From positions 1,186,998 to 1,250,997 of the forward strand of contig GG745337.1 of assembly GCA_000151295.1 (NCBI GenBank): DNA of 64,000 bases, read 5' to 3'. The notes beneath the pieces were generated by a model. The model saw only the letters and a list, made by a program, of their open reading frames with translations. It ran no database searches and was not told where the DNA came from. The position numbers were made by a program, and so were the translations under genes. The DNA comes from Allomyces macrogynus ATCC 38327 (taxonomy: Eukaryota; Blastocladiomycota; Blastocladiomycetes; Blastocladiales; Blastocladiaceae). This document shows positions 34,900 through 46,098 of this stretch, in pieces. Every line of letters begins with the position of its first letter. Position 1 is the stretch's first letter.

Positions 34900-35949
34900 A
34901 TGTCGACCACAAGCGCACCAACAGCACCAGCACCAACAGCACCCAAGTCTTCCCGCCCCGAGGACGCGCCCGAACACTGCCCCGGCCCAGCATCCGATGC
35001 CGCGGGCCGCGCCGACGCGTGCGCTGGGTGCCCAAATCAGACGCTGTGCCAGACGGCACCCAAGGGCCCCGACCCAGCCGTCGCGCAGATCGCTGCCCGG
35101 CTGGGGGGCATCCGCCGCAAAGTCCTAGTCCTGTCCGGAAAAGGCGGTGTCGGCAAGACGACGTTCTCGGCCAATTTGGCATTTGCCGTGTCGGGCGCGC
35201 GCGACGACGCCATGGTGGGCGTGCTCGACGTGGACGTGACAGGCCCGAGCATCCCACTGCTCTTGGGTGTCGCCGACGAGGCCATCCACCAAACATCGGC
35301 TGGGTGGTCGCCCGTCGTCGTGGACGAGAATTTGTGCTGTATGAGTATCGGGTTCCTGCTGCCGAACCAGGACGATGCGATTATTTGGCGCGGGCCCAAG
35401 AAGAATGGCCTCATCAAGCAGTTTTTAATGGATGTCGATTGGGGCGACCTCGATTTGCTGGTCGTCGACACGCCGCCGGGCACGTCCGACGAGCACTTGT
35501 CGATTGTGACATACTTGAAGGACGCCGGGATCGACGGCGCGATTCTCGTCACGACGCCGCAAGAAGTGGCGCTGCAGGACGTGCGCAAGGAAATCAACTT
35601 TTGCCGGAAAGTGAAGGTGCCGATTGTGGGGGTCGTCGAGAATATGAGCGGTTTCGTGTGCCCGGGATGCAAGCACACGAGCGCGATCTTCAAACCGACG
35701 ACGGGTGGGGCCAAGACGATGTGCGAGGACATGGGTACGCTACCTGCTTGTGTGAGGTTGTGAGAATTTCGAGAACTGACCGTCATTCCAACCACAGGGG
35801 TCCCATATCTCGGCGCCATTCCGCTCGACCCGCGCATCACCAAGGCATGCGACGCCGGCGTCTCGTTCCTCGACGAGTTCCCCGACTCTCCCGCGACACT
35901 CGCCTACCTTGATATTGTCAAGCAAGTGTCAAAGCAGTTGGACTTATGA
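34900..35949 (+). CDS. NBP35: NBP35/NUBP1, cytosolic Fe-S cluster assembly scaffold
   Basis: Exons 34900-35734 and 35798-35949 join to 328 residues. The N-terminal cluster site is [19 protein letters not shown], spacing C-x13-C-x2-C-x5-C as in NBP35. The deviant Walker A is [15 protein letters not shown], Walker B-like [16 protein letters not shown], and the C-terminal cluster-bridging CPGC lies in [11 protein letters not shown]. The NBP35-CFD1 complex assembles [4Fe-4S] clusters for cytosolic and nuclear proteins. The N-terminal Cys motif separates it from CFD1, which lacks it. The ATG at 34900 gives [10 protein letters not shown]. The 63-nt intron has donor GTACGC and acceptor CACAG. Confidence 0.95.
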
Positions 35950-36147
35950 TTTCCTGTCCACCTCCTCGATCCCTCGCTCGACCTGCGCTTCGATTCATGT
36001 ATCATATAGCCGTTCTTTCTCGAATTGTTCTTGGTCGCGCTCGCTTTCTCGCTCGATCCAGATTCCCAAAACAGCCCTGTGACGGCTTCATTTTGGCCGT
36101 GGCCGTGCATCAGCCCACCCTCGCCAAGTCCCACAGCACGAGCACGT

Positions 36148-38208
36148 TCAGAACGGTCTTTTTGCCCGACTCTCACCCCCACCCCCACCCTCCGCGCCGG
36201 CCGACGGACTCCGACGCATCCTGCCCACCCCCTCCTCTGCTCTCCTCACCGTCGCCTGCGCTCTCGCCGCCCTCCCGCCCACCGCCGCTACCGCCGCCCC
36301 ATCACCTCCGCCTTCTTCCTCGTCCTCCTCGCGATGCATCGCACTCACACTGATCTGAATCCCCGAAAACTGGCCCAACCTCACACTATTCGAGCTCCCC
36401 TCGCGCGAAATCATCGGCGACCCGGTCCCCGGAACCACCAGGAACAAGTCGTGAATCCCACCGAGTAACGAATTCGACGTCGAGCCCGACAACGACCGCA
36501 CGGTCCGGCCGGGCACCACCAAAAAGCGCGAGGACGACGAGTCCGACGAGGTCGTAGTCGTTGTTCCGCCGCGCGCGAGTGGCGCGGGTGGGGGGTAGTA
36601 CCGGTCGGACGAGATGGATGCGCGCCGCCCGCCTCCACCGCCGGGGTGGTAGTGTCCGGGAGGGACCGGTTGAGCATAGGACGCCCAGAGGGCCGCGATC
36701 GAGGCCGGCGCGCGGGTGGCCGACGAAAGGACGGGTGAGGACGCGATCGCAGCAGCACCACGCGCGCCGCCGCCGGCTGCACCCGTCGGTGGTGCCGCGG
36801 ACGTAACCACGGCACCACTGCCCCCAAAATTCATCGACACGAAACTCGGCGCTGGCACTATCCCGCGTGCCATCGACGGGACAGGTGCCACACTCGCAAC
36901 GGATCCCGGCGGCGGGTCCGGCGCGGGCGCGAGCGAGTCGGCCGACGAGGGGGGCACAATGGCTGCAGATTCGGTCGTCGTGGAACCCGAACGTGTTGAA
37001 CTGACCATGAGCGTGCTATTCCCACGTCCCCCGGCGCGCGGCACAATCGGTGCGGATCCGCTCCGCGCACGCGGTCTCGGCGCCTCGCTTCGCGCCGCGC
37101 GCGCAGGTGGTGCGGTGTCGGTGGTGGAGCCGGTGACAGCGGCAGCGCGCGCCATGGCGCGGATCGAGTCAGATGCGGTATTCGCGCGGCGGCGGGGCCG
37201 CGGTCCCGCTGAAGTCACTGATGCCGGAGTTGGGGCGTACGCTGCGGTCGGAGCCGATCCGCGCCTTTGTCGAGCGGACAGTGCGCGATTCAGATCGGTT
37301 GGTGGTGGAGCAACGGGTACTGCAGTCTCCGCGAGTGCCGCAGCGCTCGCGGTCGGGGATCCGGCGGACCGCGTGCGCGACATCGAGTAGACGGGCGGGA
37401 GGAGGAGCGGGTCAAAGTGGTTTGTGCCGGGAAGCGGGCCGGGCGCGGAAGTGTGTAAAGATCTCGAGTTGACAGCGGTGCCGGAGTTGGATGCGTGCGT
37501 GGTTGGTGCGGCCCATGAGGGGGACTTGTGCAGGGCCGAGGTGGAGGGGGTCAGGTCGGACGTCTATCGGGTGGAGAAAGTCAGAATCGGTGCGACAGGT
37601 ATGGTGGGATGGTGAAATGGATGGACCTGGGCGCTTGCGAGCGTGATCACGCTCGTCGCGACGATGGCGGGGTTGCTGGCGTGCTGTGGTGGAGAAGTGA
37701 GTTCGAGGTACCCCAAGCGCGACCGGAGGAAGTGGAGACGTACTGGTAGCGCGGCCTTGCTCGTCATTGGACCCATCGCGGGCATCATCGGTTGAGTCGT
37801 CGCGAGCGGTCCATCCGACTCGGTCGACGCCGAGGTACCTGAAGCCCAGCGTGAGAAATTAGTTCTCGACGCCCCCAGTCCATTGCGCACCCCCGAAAGC
37901 GTACATTCGCGCCACGACTGGTAGAGCATGTTCCACGCGACCATGATACCGAGTCCCGCAAAGATAGAGAGCAGCACTTGCCACTCGATTTCCATGGCCG
38001 TGGTCATGTAGAGGCCCGTGAACGTGGCCGCTGCGGTCGTGACGGCCACCATGGCTCGGGCTTGAAGGACCGTCGGCGCCGCGAAAGCGGCACGGAGCGG
38101 TGCGCCGGCAGCATGACACGGTTTTACGCCATGCTCAGCGACGCTCGCTGCGGCTTGGCTCGAGTCTGGAGAAAGGGCGCTTGCGGCGTGGAGTGATGGG
38201 TTGCTCAT
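36148..38208 (-). CDS. Membrane protein with long Ser/Ala/Pro-rich tail, unknown
   Basis: Exons 37627-38208 and 36148-37563 join in phase to 665 residues. The 63-nt intron (donor CAG|GTCCAT, branch TTCTGAC, acceptor GATAG) ends with an in-frame TAG that would otherwise split the gene into two open frames. Residues about 60-110 hold two hydrophobic segments (AMVAVTTAAATFTGLYMTTAM; WQVLLSIFAGLGIMVAWNML) and there may be a third weak one (NPAIVATSVITLASA). The rest is low complexity with repeated Arg-Ser motifs (RRGSAPT, RSLSGSTSNSLLGGIHDLF, REGSSNSVRLGQF) that look like kinase sites, and an acidic patch (HREEDEEEGG). No family was recognised. An alternative 52-nt intron near 37,860 would give a much shorter protein, so the 3' structure is not secure. 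Confidence 0.5.
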
Positions 38209-39037
38209 GGTAGGTGCTGGTTCCGGGGCGGCAAGCGAACCGTGTTGAGGTGGACGAAGTCCTCGTGGTTCCAACGAGCACGAATCGGGGTGTCGCGAGC
38301 GTTCAGGCCGGTGCGCGGTGGGGGCAGGAATGGACGGGCAGGTCACCGATTGTTCTGCTGGACCATGTCGAAGCGATGCAGTGACGCGGAGCCGCACCGC
38401 CCGGCGTACACCGCGATCAAACTGGAGCTCGTTGTTGATGTGGACGCCGTGGACTGAAAGCGTTCGAACAGGATTTTGTCAAGATGACGTTCCTGGTTGC
38501 GGAAACTTGGGTTGCCTTGCGGCGTGGGTCGAATTGAGGTCGACAATGCGGCCAGCTTCGTCGAGGGACATTGGGTTCGCCAATGAGCAGGCGGATCATT
38601 TGCGTGCAGAATATCTCAGCAGCAGTGCCTGACGACGAGGCCGGGCAGAACTCCAAAAAATTGAGGGCGGGATACACGACGCGATATACCGGTCATACAC
38701 ACGTGATGTCTCTCGCCTCCGGCCGGCCCGTTTTCGTTCCTGCTGAGCGGCAGCGTCGCTTTCGGCACCCCGATTTTGACCCCGTCCAGCACTGCAAGGC
38801 CAGCCCGACTTGCTGCAAGACGTTCAGCGCCGTTCGATATTTATCGACTGTGAACCGCGACCGTCCGTCCTCGGTTGGAGACGAGACGAGCTTGGCCGAC
38901 TGTGTGAGTGCATTTCGCCACTTTTCATAAGGCGCTGCTTACGCCACGCCAAAGCGAACAAGCACCCGTGGTTAACCCACCATGCCCGCCTGTTCCCCAC
39001 CGCTTCTTTTCACTGTAGCGCACCGGCGACAACCGCA
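38209..39037. other. Divergent intergenic region
   Basis: About 830 nt between divergent starts (membrane protein and SIR2). No protein-like frame was found. A promoter for both genes is expected here. Confidence 0.45.
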
Positions 39038-41215
39038 ATGAGTCACCCCGTCACCTCGACGGCTGACGTCGGCTCACGCCGCACGAATCCGACAACGTCG
39101 TTGCCGACAAGTACTTCCCCAAACGCGACCACGCCGGCCAACAACAAGCGCACCACCTCGGGTGCCAACGCAGCTAGCGCTGGTCACATTTTCAGCGATA
39201 ACGACGACGACGGTGGTAACGACCTTGAAGACGACTTGCCTGATATTCTCACCAGCTCGCAGCCAACTGCCGACTCTCAGTCCAACGGGCCCGTGACGCT
39301 GACCGACGACGAGCGCGGCACGATCCGTCGCGAGGCGCGGGCCATGGGCGGCGACGCCTTTACGGCCGCGTGCGTGTTTGGCAAGCGCCACGACCTGCGC
39401 AAGGTCATTCTGGCCTTTCAGGACCAATTCGTACGGCTTCCCCACCGGGTGGTGATGTCGCTTGGCCAGTCACACTCACTTTTATATTTCCGAGATAGTC
39501 GAAACGCGACTGGGCCGACGTCGAGGCTGAGATTCTGCCCAACGGCGAGCTCCCGCAGCTCTACGCGTGCGTGCACATTGCCGTGCAGCGCTTCATTCGC
39601 CGCCGCCAGCGGCTGCCCAACGTATCCACCCTCGGCCACGCCGTCGAGCTGCTGCAAAAGTCGTCCAGGATTATGGTCGTGACGGGCGCTGGGGTCCGTT
39701 TGTCTTGGTCGATGATGTAAAGTCACTCACGGCCACTGACGCTTGAAATTCGCCGACTGATTAGATTTCCGTGTCGTGCGGCATCCCCGACTTCCGGTCC
39801 AAAAATGGCATCTACTCGCGCTTGACTGACTACGAGCTCGAGGACCCGACGCAAATGTTCGACTTGGAGTATTTCCGCCGCAAGCCCGAGACGTTCTACT
39901 CGTTTGCCAATGTGCGTTGTCTTCACCTCCTTGGCAGGGTGCGAGCGTTAAAGCTGACTCTTGGTTCATGCTCAGGAAATCTATCCGTCCAACTTCAAAC
40001 CGTCGCCCTGCCACGCCTTTGTTGCCCTGCTCGAGCAGCAAGGCAAGCTTCTTCGGTACGCACCAGCGCATCGACTTGTCCTCGCAGCGTCTGACTGACC
40101 CGACTGCGTCCAGCAACTATACCCAAAACATTGACAACATCGAGCAACTCGCCGGCATCGAGCGCGTCATCCAGTGCCACGGGTCATTCCGCACCGCACG
40201 GTGCGTGACGTGTGGGTACAAGGTCCCCGGCAACGCCATTGAAAAGGAGGTCTTTGCCAAGGTGCGCCCCCACAGCGTCGAGACTCAACCCTTTGCTTCG
40301 CTTCGCTTCATGGCCGACCATTTCTTACCTCCACCCACTCGCCCCACCCTCCAGACCGTCCCGAAATGTCCAAAATGCCCGCCCGACAGCCCGTTCCCCG
40401 TGATCAAGCCCGATATTGTTTTTTTCGGCGAGCAGCTGCCCGACGAGTTCCACGACCAGATCAAGCCGGACCTCGCGGCGACCGACTTGATTCTCGTCAT
40501 CGGGTCCTCGCTCAAGGTCGCGCCCGTTTCGGAAATCCTGTCGTCCGTGCCCGACCACGTCCCGCAACTGATCATCAACCGCGAGCTCCTGCCGTACCTC
40601 GCACACCATTTTGACGTTCACTTGCTCGGTAACGCCGATACGGTCGTCATGGAACTGTGCCGCCGTGCAGGGTGGACGTTGCCGCACCCGGTCGCGCAGG
40701 AGGGCGGTGCGAGTCAACCCATCGAGGTCGAGTTTCACGAACCGAATATCTACCTATTCGAGGGCGGGATTCTCACGAGTCAGTGGAGCGACGCCGAGTC
40801 GGATGTCGAGTCGGGCGACGATGAGGAAGAGTCGGACGAGGACGAAGATCGCGCGCCCCGGCGTGTCGCGGATGGCAAGGGTACTGCAGAGGCAGCACCG
40901 CCACCTATTCCTGCGCGGCCGCCCATGCCCGTCTCGGCGCGCACGATCGTCCAGTCCGGCGCGCCATCGTCGTCGACGGTGGTCGCTCGTGCGCGCGACA
41001 GTGATGAGGACGACACATCGAGTGGGGATGACCACGACGATGACTACGACGCACATGCTGACGGCGATGGGATTTCGATGGACGAGCTCGCGTGGCTCGC
41101 GGCCGATGCGGCTGACGCGGATATGAACTTGTCGCCGCCGGGGAAGCGCACGCCTCCGGGGGATGGGTACAGCCGTGGGATGCGGTCGGCGAGTAAGCGA
41201 GCGCGCCGCGAGTAG
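39038..41215 (+). CDS. SIR2-family NAD-dependent deacetylase (SIRT1/Hst-like)
   Basis: Exons 39038-39430, 39499-39693, 39765-39911, 39976-40055, 40114-40261 and 40355-41215 join to 607 residues. The sirtuin core is complete: VVTGAG|ISVSCGIPDFRS across an intron, YTQNIDNIEQLAGI, catalytic His in VIQCHGSF, zinc Cys pairs CVTC and CPKC, VFFGEQLPDEF, VIGSSLKVAPVSEI and a NAD-binding LIINREL. The acidic N-terminal extension (FSDNDDDGGNDLEDDL) and region before the core (RIMV preceded by helices) fit class I nuclear sirtuins. The C-terminal tail is strongly acidic, with a terminal basic SASKRARRE that may be a nuclear signal. Class I sirtuins remove acetyl groups from histones and other proteins using NAD. 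It ends with TAG. Whether it acts in silencing is an inference. Confidence 0.93.
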
Positions 41216-41479
41216 AGAGTTTGGTTTTTGTTGGTTGAACGAAGGAGAAAGGGTGGACAATTTTGATATTATTGTCAGTATTCTATTTATCGATTCGGTT
41301 TCCATTGTCTGGCGGTTTTTATTCAGCATTCTACTGGTCGGTTTCCCCGTTCCACTCACCAACCTCGACATGCGGTTGGCAACGCGGACACAGGACACGG
41401 CCGGCACGATCGAACAAACGGCGCTGCGATTATCAAAGCATTCACAAGAATTTGGACAACCAAAGCACGCTCCGACGCG

Positions 41480-41975
41480 GGCAACGTCTCCTTGAGGCAA
41501 GTGACGTGCCCAATACCGCCGTCTTTCCCCTTCAGCATCTTGGCCACTGTGGCGCCGATACCAAACTTGGTCCAGATCCCCGGCAAGTATCCAATGCCAG
41601 CGTCCCTAATTTCACATTCATAATATCAGCGGAAGGAAACAAAGTGTCACTGGGCATTTCGCGAGACCCGACGTACCGTCCAATGACACGGCCATGAACG
41701 GAATCGGTTTCCACGGCTCTCACCACGAACCGTGCGTGCAAAGTTGGGCGCGGCCACCTTGCTCTGCAAGCCCGCGAGCATCGCGAGCTTGCCGACCGGC
41801 TTCCCTGGGTACTGGATAATATCGCCCACCGCAAACACACCCGCAACACCCTTGACGGCCAGATCGGGCGTCACGGGCAGGTACCCGCGGTCCGTGACGG
41901 GCCAGGCGCGCGGATCGAGCGGGACCGAGTTGGGCGCGACGCCCGTCGCCACAAACACAGCATCGGACGGAGCAC
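41480..41975 (-). pseudogene. 5'-truncated FSP1/AIFM2-like paralogue
   Basis: The minus strand matches the C-terminal third of the FSP1-like protein at 17051-18593: DAVFVATGVAPNSVPLDPRA, TDRGYLPVTPDLAVKGVAGV, FAVGDIIQYPG, then DAGIGYLPGIWTKFG and MLKGKDGGIG. Homology begins abruptly at about 41975, with no FAD or NAD motifs upstream and no start. Two 1-nt deletions, in C and G runs near 41,690-41,700 and 41,680, break the frame before a consensus 71-nt intron (41606-41676, GTACGT..TTAG). The intact gene has no intron at this point, so this is not a recent or processed copy. Confidence 0.8.
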
Positions 41976-42279
41976 ACACTCGGCCACAGGTCCACGTTAT
42001 CGGCACCACATGTTGAGAGAAACAGATTCGGCATCACAGCTCACGCCCAACTTCATTTAGCTGTCAGTTGTGCAAGCATCTTTGACGCTTCTCCACCAGA
42101 CATGAGATGGATTTTGCGGCTGCGGTCAAGTCGAGAGTATCGATCGAGTGCGATCGCTGCATGCTGCACCAAACCTGGCCAGCATTCTCCCAGCCGTTCC
42201 ATGCTCCGGCATGATTCAAAACGCCATTATTATTGTGCGAAATCGATGCAGGTATCATAAATCTCCTCACGCTACCCAC

Positions 42280-45200
42280 TTAACCAAACGGGAACCACCG
42301 CCGCGACTGCGCCTCTTGCTTCTGCCGAATCTGCTTGGCCATGTCGGCAAAGTTGGAACTAGCGACCGCCAAATCGGCAAACTTTTCCTCGAGCTTCTCG
42401 AGCCGCTCGCCACGCTCTGAGAGCCCGTCCTTGGCCTTTTGGAACACGTTACCTGCCTCGGCCGCCGCCGCTGCAGGACTCGTCCCGCCCGACGACGATG
42501 TGCGGTCGCGGCGTGGAACCGTTCCAGCCGCGGATGCCACCGCAGGTACCGCGCCAAACGCAGCCGCCAACGCAGCAGCCGCCGCGGCCGGATCGGTCGT
42601 TGGCTCCGGGACCACCGCAGCAGCTCCACTCGACCCGCCGAGGTACGACAGGATCGTGCCGAGCGGCGACGACGCGCGCGTAGCCACCGGTCGTGGCGGG
42701 AGCGGTGTGCCGCCGTCGGTCGGGAGGACGAGCGTCGGTTGTGCAAGCCACGCAGTATCGCGGAGCGTGGCCACGGTCATGACGCGGTTTGCGCCGGCAA
42801 CGTGCACGAGATGGCCGTCGCGCGTGACGGCGAGCCGTGTGGGCCCGTCCGGGTTCGCAATCACGGGCGAGGACATGTCCGTGAGGAACTCGAGCCCGGG
42901 GAACGAAAGAATGACGACGGTCACGTCCGTGACAACCACGAGGACCGGGTTTTCGGGGCCGGCCGTGGACCCGGACAGTTCCATGTGGCTGCTCAACACG
43001 CCCACGTTGCCACTCCCCGTCCTCGTGCGCGACGACGCGCGCGTCGACTTGCCATCGCCGCTGTCGGTTAACTTGGCAGGCCCCTTGACGATTTGCGCGG
43101 CGAGAATGTGCCCGTGCCGGTCCAAGTCGGGCTTCCACGAATGCAGTTTCCGGAAATCGTCGAGGTCGAGGAGCCGCACCGAGTCGCGAGTAACGACGAG
43201 ACAAGTCGGTTCCAAGATGGCATTGGCACCAGCGGCCGACCGAGCAATGTCGCGGCGCGACCGCCGCGCGTTCAAGCTGCCGGACGACCCACTCTTTGAG
43301 CCGCCACCGCCGCCGCGTTCGGCCACGTCGTCGAGACTGCGCTTGGACTCACGTTTCGCGAGCGCCGTGAGCGGCACGGGTTCCGGCACCTCCTGCGGCG
43401 CCGCGGCCGTATCGGGCGTCATGAGCAGGTCGAGAATCGGCACGTCGTCCTTGTCGCGCAAGACAGTTTCGAGTTCCACGACCTCGTCGTCGAGCACGTA
43501 CACAAACACGTGGCCGTTGCACCCAATGAAGAGCATCACCACGTCGTCGACGGTGCGGTACCACTTGAGCACCGTGACTTGGCACGCAGGCCGGTCAAAC
43601 GACGAGGTCGACGGGCTCGCGCCCATGCTGGCCGTGCGCAGCCGGCGTAACGGCGACGAGGCCGGCGTGCTTGACTGCGCAATGTCGGCGCACATGCTAG
43701 CGAGGTCGAGCGTCGAGATATGGCTCTCGGTGCGCAGGTCGTATAGGGCCACGGAGCACGCCGCATCTGCGACCGCGAGCAGTGTACCGGAAATGGCCGC
43801 TTGAAGACTGCTTTCAGCGAGCGAAGCGTCCTTGGGCAGCGCCGGTGCTGGTGCCGGAATACAGACCTTATACGGCAAAAACACCTGGCCATCAAACGCG
43901 CGAAACTGCGGCTCCGACAGAGTGATCGGGATCCACTGCGCACCCTTGGGCACCTCCCCCGGCGCTGGGTCGCTCATACGCCGGGAATCGGGAGAATCGG
44001 GCGAATCGGGCAATGCAATATCAACGGCAGATGCGCGCGGCGGCAACGGAGGTGGTGGTAAGTCGAGGTGCATTTCGTCCATGCTGCGAATCCTCACGCG
44101 GCGCGTCGCGCCACCTTCGCTACCGGCAAACAGGTACTGGCGGCAAATCATTTCGACCCAGGTCCCGTTGGCACACCCGAGAACGAGTTTGCGCGAGGAC
44201 CAGTCGACGGTTGCCCACGCGAGGGTCAGGCCCGGGTACCACGCGGCCAAGTCGCTGGGGCTCGCTTGGAGCCAGTCTGGCAGATGGTCGATGAGAACGG
44301 CCTTGATGAGCTCGAATTGGACAGAAAAGGGCGCGAGCATGGCGGGCGGCGACGGGGTCAAGTCGAGCACGTGCGCTCCCGTCGAACAGGTTGCGAGCAG
44401 GAGCGCGTGGTCGGGGACGCGTGGTGCCGTCACTGGCGAGGTTGGGGACGTGGGCGCGCTCGACGGGACGGTCGTGGCCGATGACGTATTGTACGCGAGC
44501 GGCACGGGCGACTGCAGCGTCGCTGACCGTGCGGCCAAGTCCATGAGCTCGTTCATGGTCGCGGCCGGCACGGCCGTTTGGTGAATCACGTTGATTTGCC
44601 CGAGACACGCCAGAGACAGGGTCAGCGGCAGCGCGAGCCGTTGCAGCCGCGGCGGGTTGCCCGTCGGCAGGTAAGCGAACGTGGTGCCCGACCGCGTCAT
44701 GCACAGCAGCGCCTTGGGGTTGCGCAGCTGCCACGGGCACACGCTCATGACGTCAAAGTCGAGAATCGTGCCGTAGCCGGGACTGTGCCGAATGAATTGC
44801 AGCGGCGGGACAGACTTCGGGGTTTCGTTGCGCGGAATGTCGATGAGGACTAGTGCCGACTCGGAAACGCCGCCAGCGACGACGAGCGTCGTGCGATCCG
44901 CGGCAGGCGGGTCGCGCGTCTCGAGAAACCACTGCATCTTGAAGACGGCGGGTGGGGAAGATGATGCCATGTACTCGTCGCTGGCGAGCGCGGTCATGTC
45001 GGACCCACGAAAGTCGGGGAGTGCGTACGACGCGACCATACCGCGCTGCGCCGTTTCCCAAAGGCACACCCATCCATTGTCGAAGCCGAGCGCAAATGCG
45101 CGTCCGTCTGGGTGCCAGACACCGCACGTTGCGTGGACAGGGTACGTGTTGGCTGGCGTGAGCGCGGCCCAGGGCGCAGCGTCGTACTGCTGCAGCACTT

Positions 45201-46098
45201 GCTTGCTTGTCAAGTCCCACGTCACGACCGACCCGTCGTAATAGGCGATCAAGAGCGTCGTGCGCGAATGCGGGTGCACGCCCAGCGCGACCACGGGGCT
45301 CATGGGCAACCGCGCGAGCGACTGGATCAGGTACGACGATTTCCACGCCGTCTCGATGGAAACGACCGCGACGCGGCCATTGTGGCACCCGAGATAGAGC
45401 CACGGCGACCCGGTATCCATTTCCATGGTGATGACGGTGCCCTCGATGATGCGTAGCTTCTTGACCATGATCAAACCGCCCGTGGTCGCGTCAACGTGGT
45501 AGACGTGCAGCATGTTTTCGCCGTCAACGACTGCAATCCGGCCCGTGCCCGGTTGAACGGCGACGTACTTGGCCTCGACCGACAGCACGTCTGACACGCC
45601 GCACAGAGCCGCATCGCGTGAGGGCGGATCTGTTGATACCGGCGATGCGGACCGTGAAGCCGGGCTGCTGCTGGCTGCCGCCTTTTTGGTCGTTGGGTCG
45701 TTGGGCGTGGAAGGGCGGCCGTCGAGGCGTACGACGAGCTCGAGGTCGTTTCGCCCGAGGACATGGAGCGTTCCCATCTGCGTGCCGACCACCAGAATGC
45801 CAAGGACCGAATCGTACGCATGGCACGTCAAGTCACCGGGCAGACCAGCTGCCGAGAGCTTCAAAACGAGGGGGGTGGGCAAAAACAAGTTAGTTTTGCG
45901 TTCTGGGCCACCGAAAGCCAACTCACCACCCGCAATCGATGCAGTTTGCCTTCAAAATGACAAGGACGGCACCGTCAACGTGTCGTAGGTTGGCAACGTG
46001 GACCGGAGCGTGTCGGCGTCGCTGCTCGAGCTGGATCCGAGCGCGACATGCTGCACCGAGTTGGAAATGATCTTGGTCAAACGCTTGACGACCGACAT
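42280..46098 (-). CDS. Lgl/tomosyn/SRO7 family WD-repeat protein with R-SNARE-like tail
   Basis: Exon 1 is 45927-46098 and exon 2 is 42280-45858, about 1249 residues. Start MSVVKRLTKIISNSVQ. Two beta-propellers are suggested by repeats such as LPGDLTCHAYDSVLGILVVG, WLYLGCHNGRVAVVSIE, LLIAYYDGSVVTWDLTSKQV and FALGFDNGWVCLWE. The C-terminal helix (NVFQKAKDGLSERGERLEKL continuing to RQKQEAQSRRWFPFG) matches the tomosyn-type SNARE motif, with Arg in the zero-layer region. This family binds t-SNAREs (Sec9/SNAP-25) and controls polarised exocytosis. The 68-nt intron with GTGAGT donor is convincing, but in exon 1 the ATG frame only meets SFEGKLHRLRV if one base of an AAAA run (45954-45957, T4 on the coding strand) is extra, so an indel is likely. 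Confidence 0.85.

Noticed and set aside
41480..41975. Repeat-induced point mutation as the cause of decay in the FSP1-like copy
   Set aside because: Differences from the intact gene are mostly third-position changes of all kinds, without a C-to-T excess; the disabling changes are 1-nt deletions.
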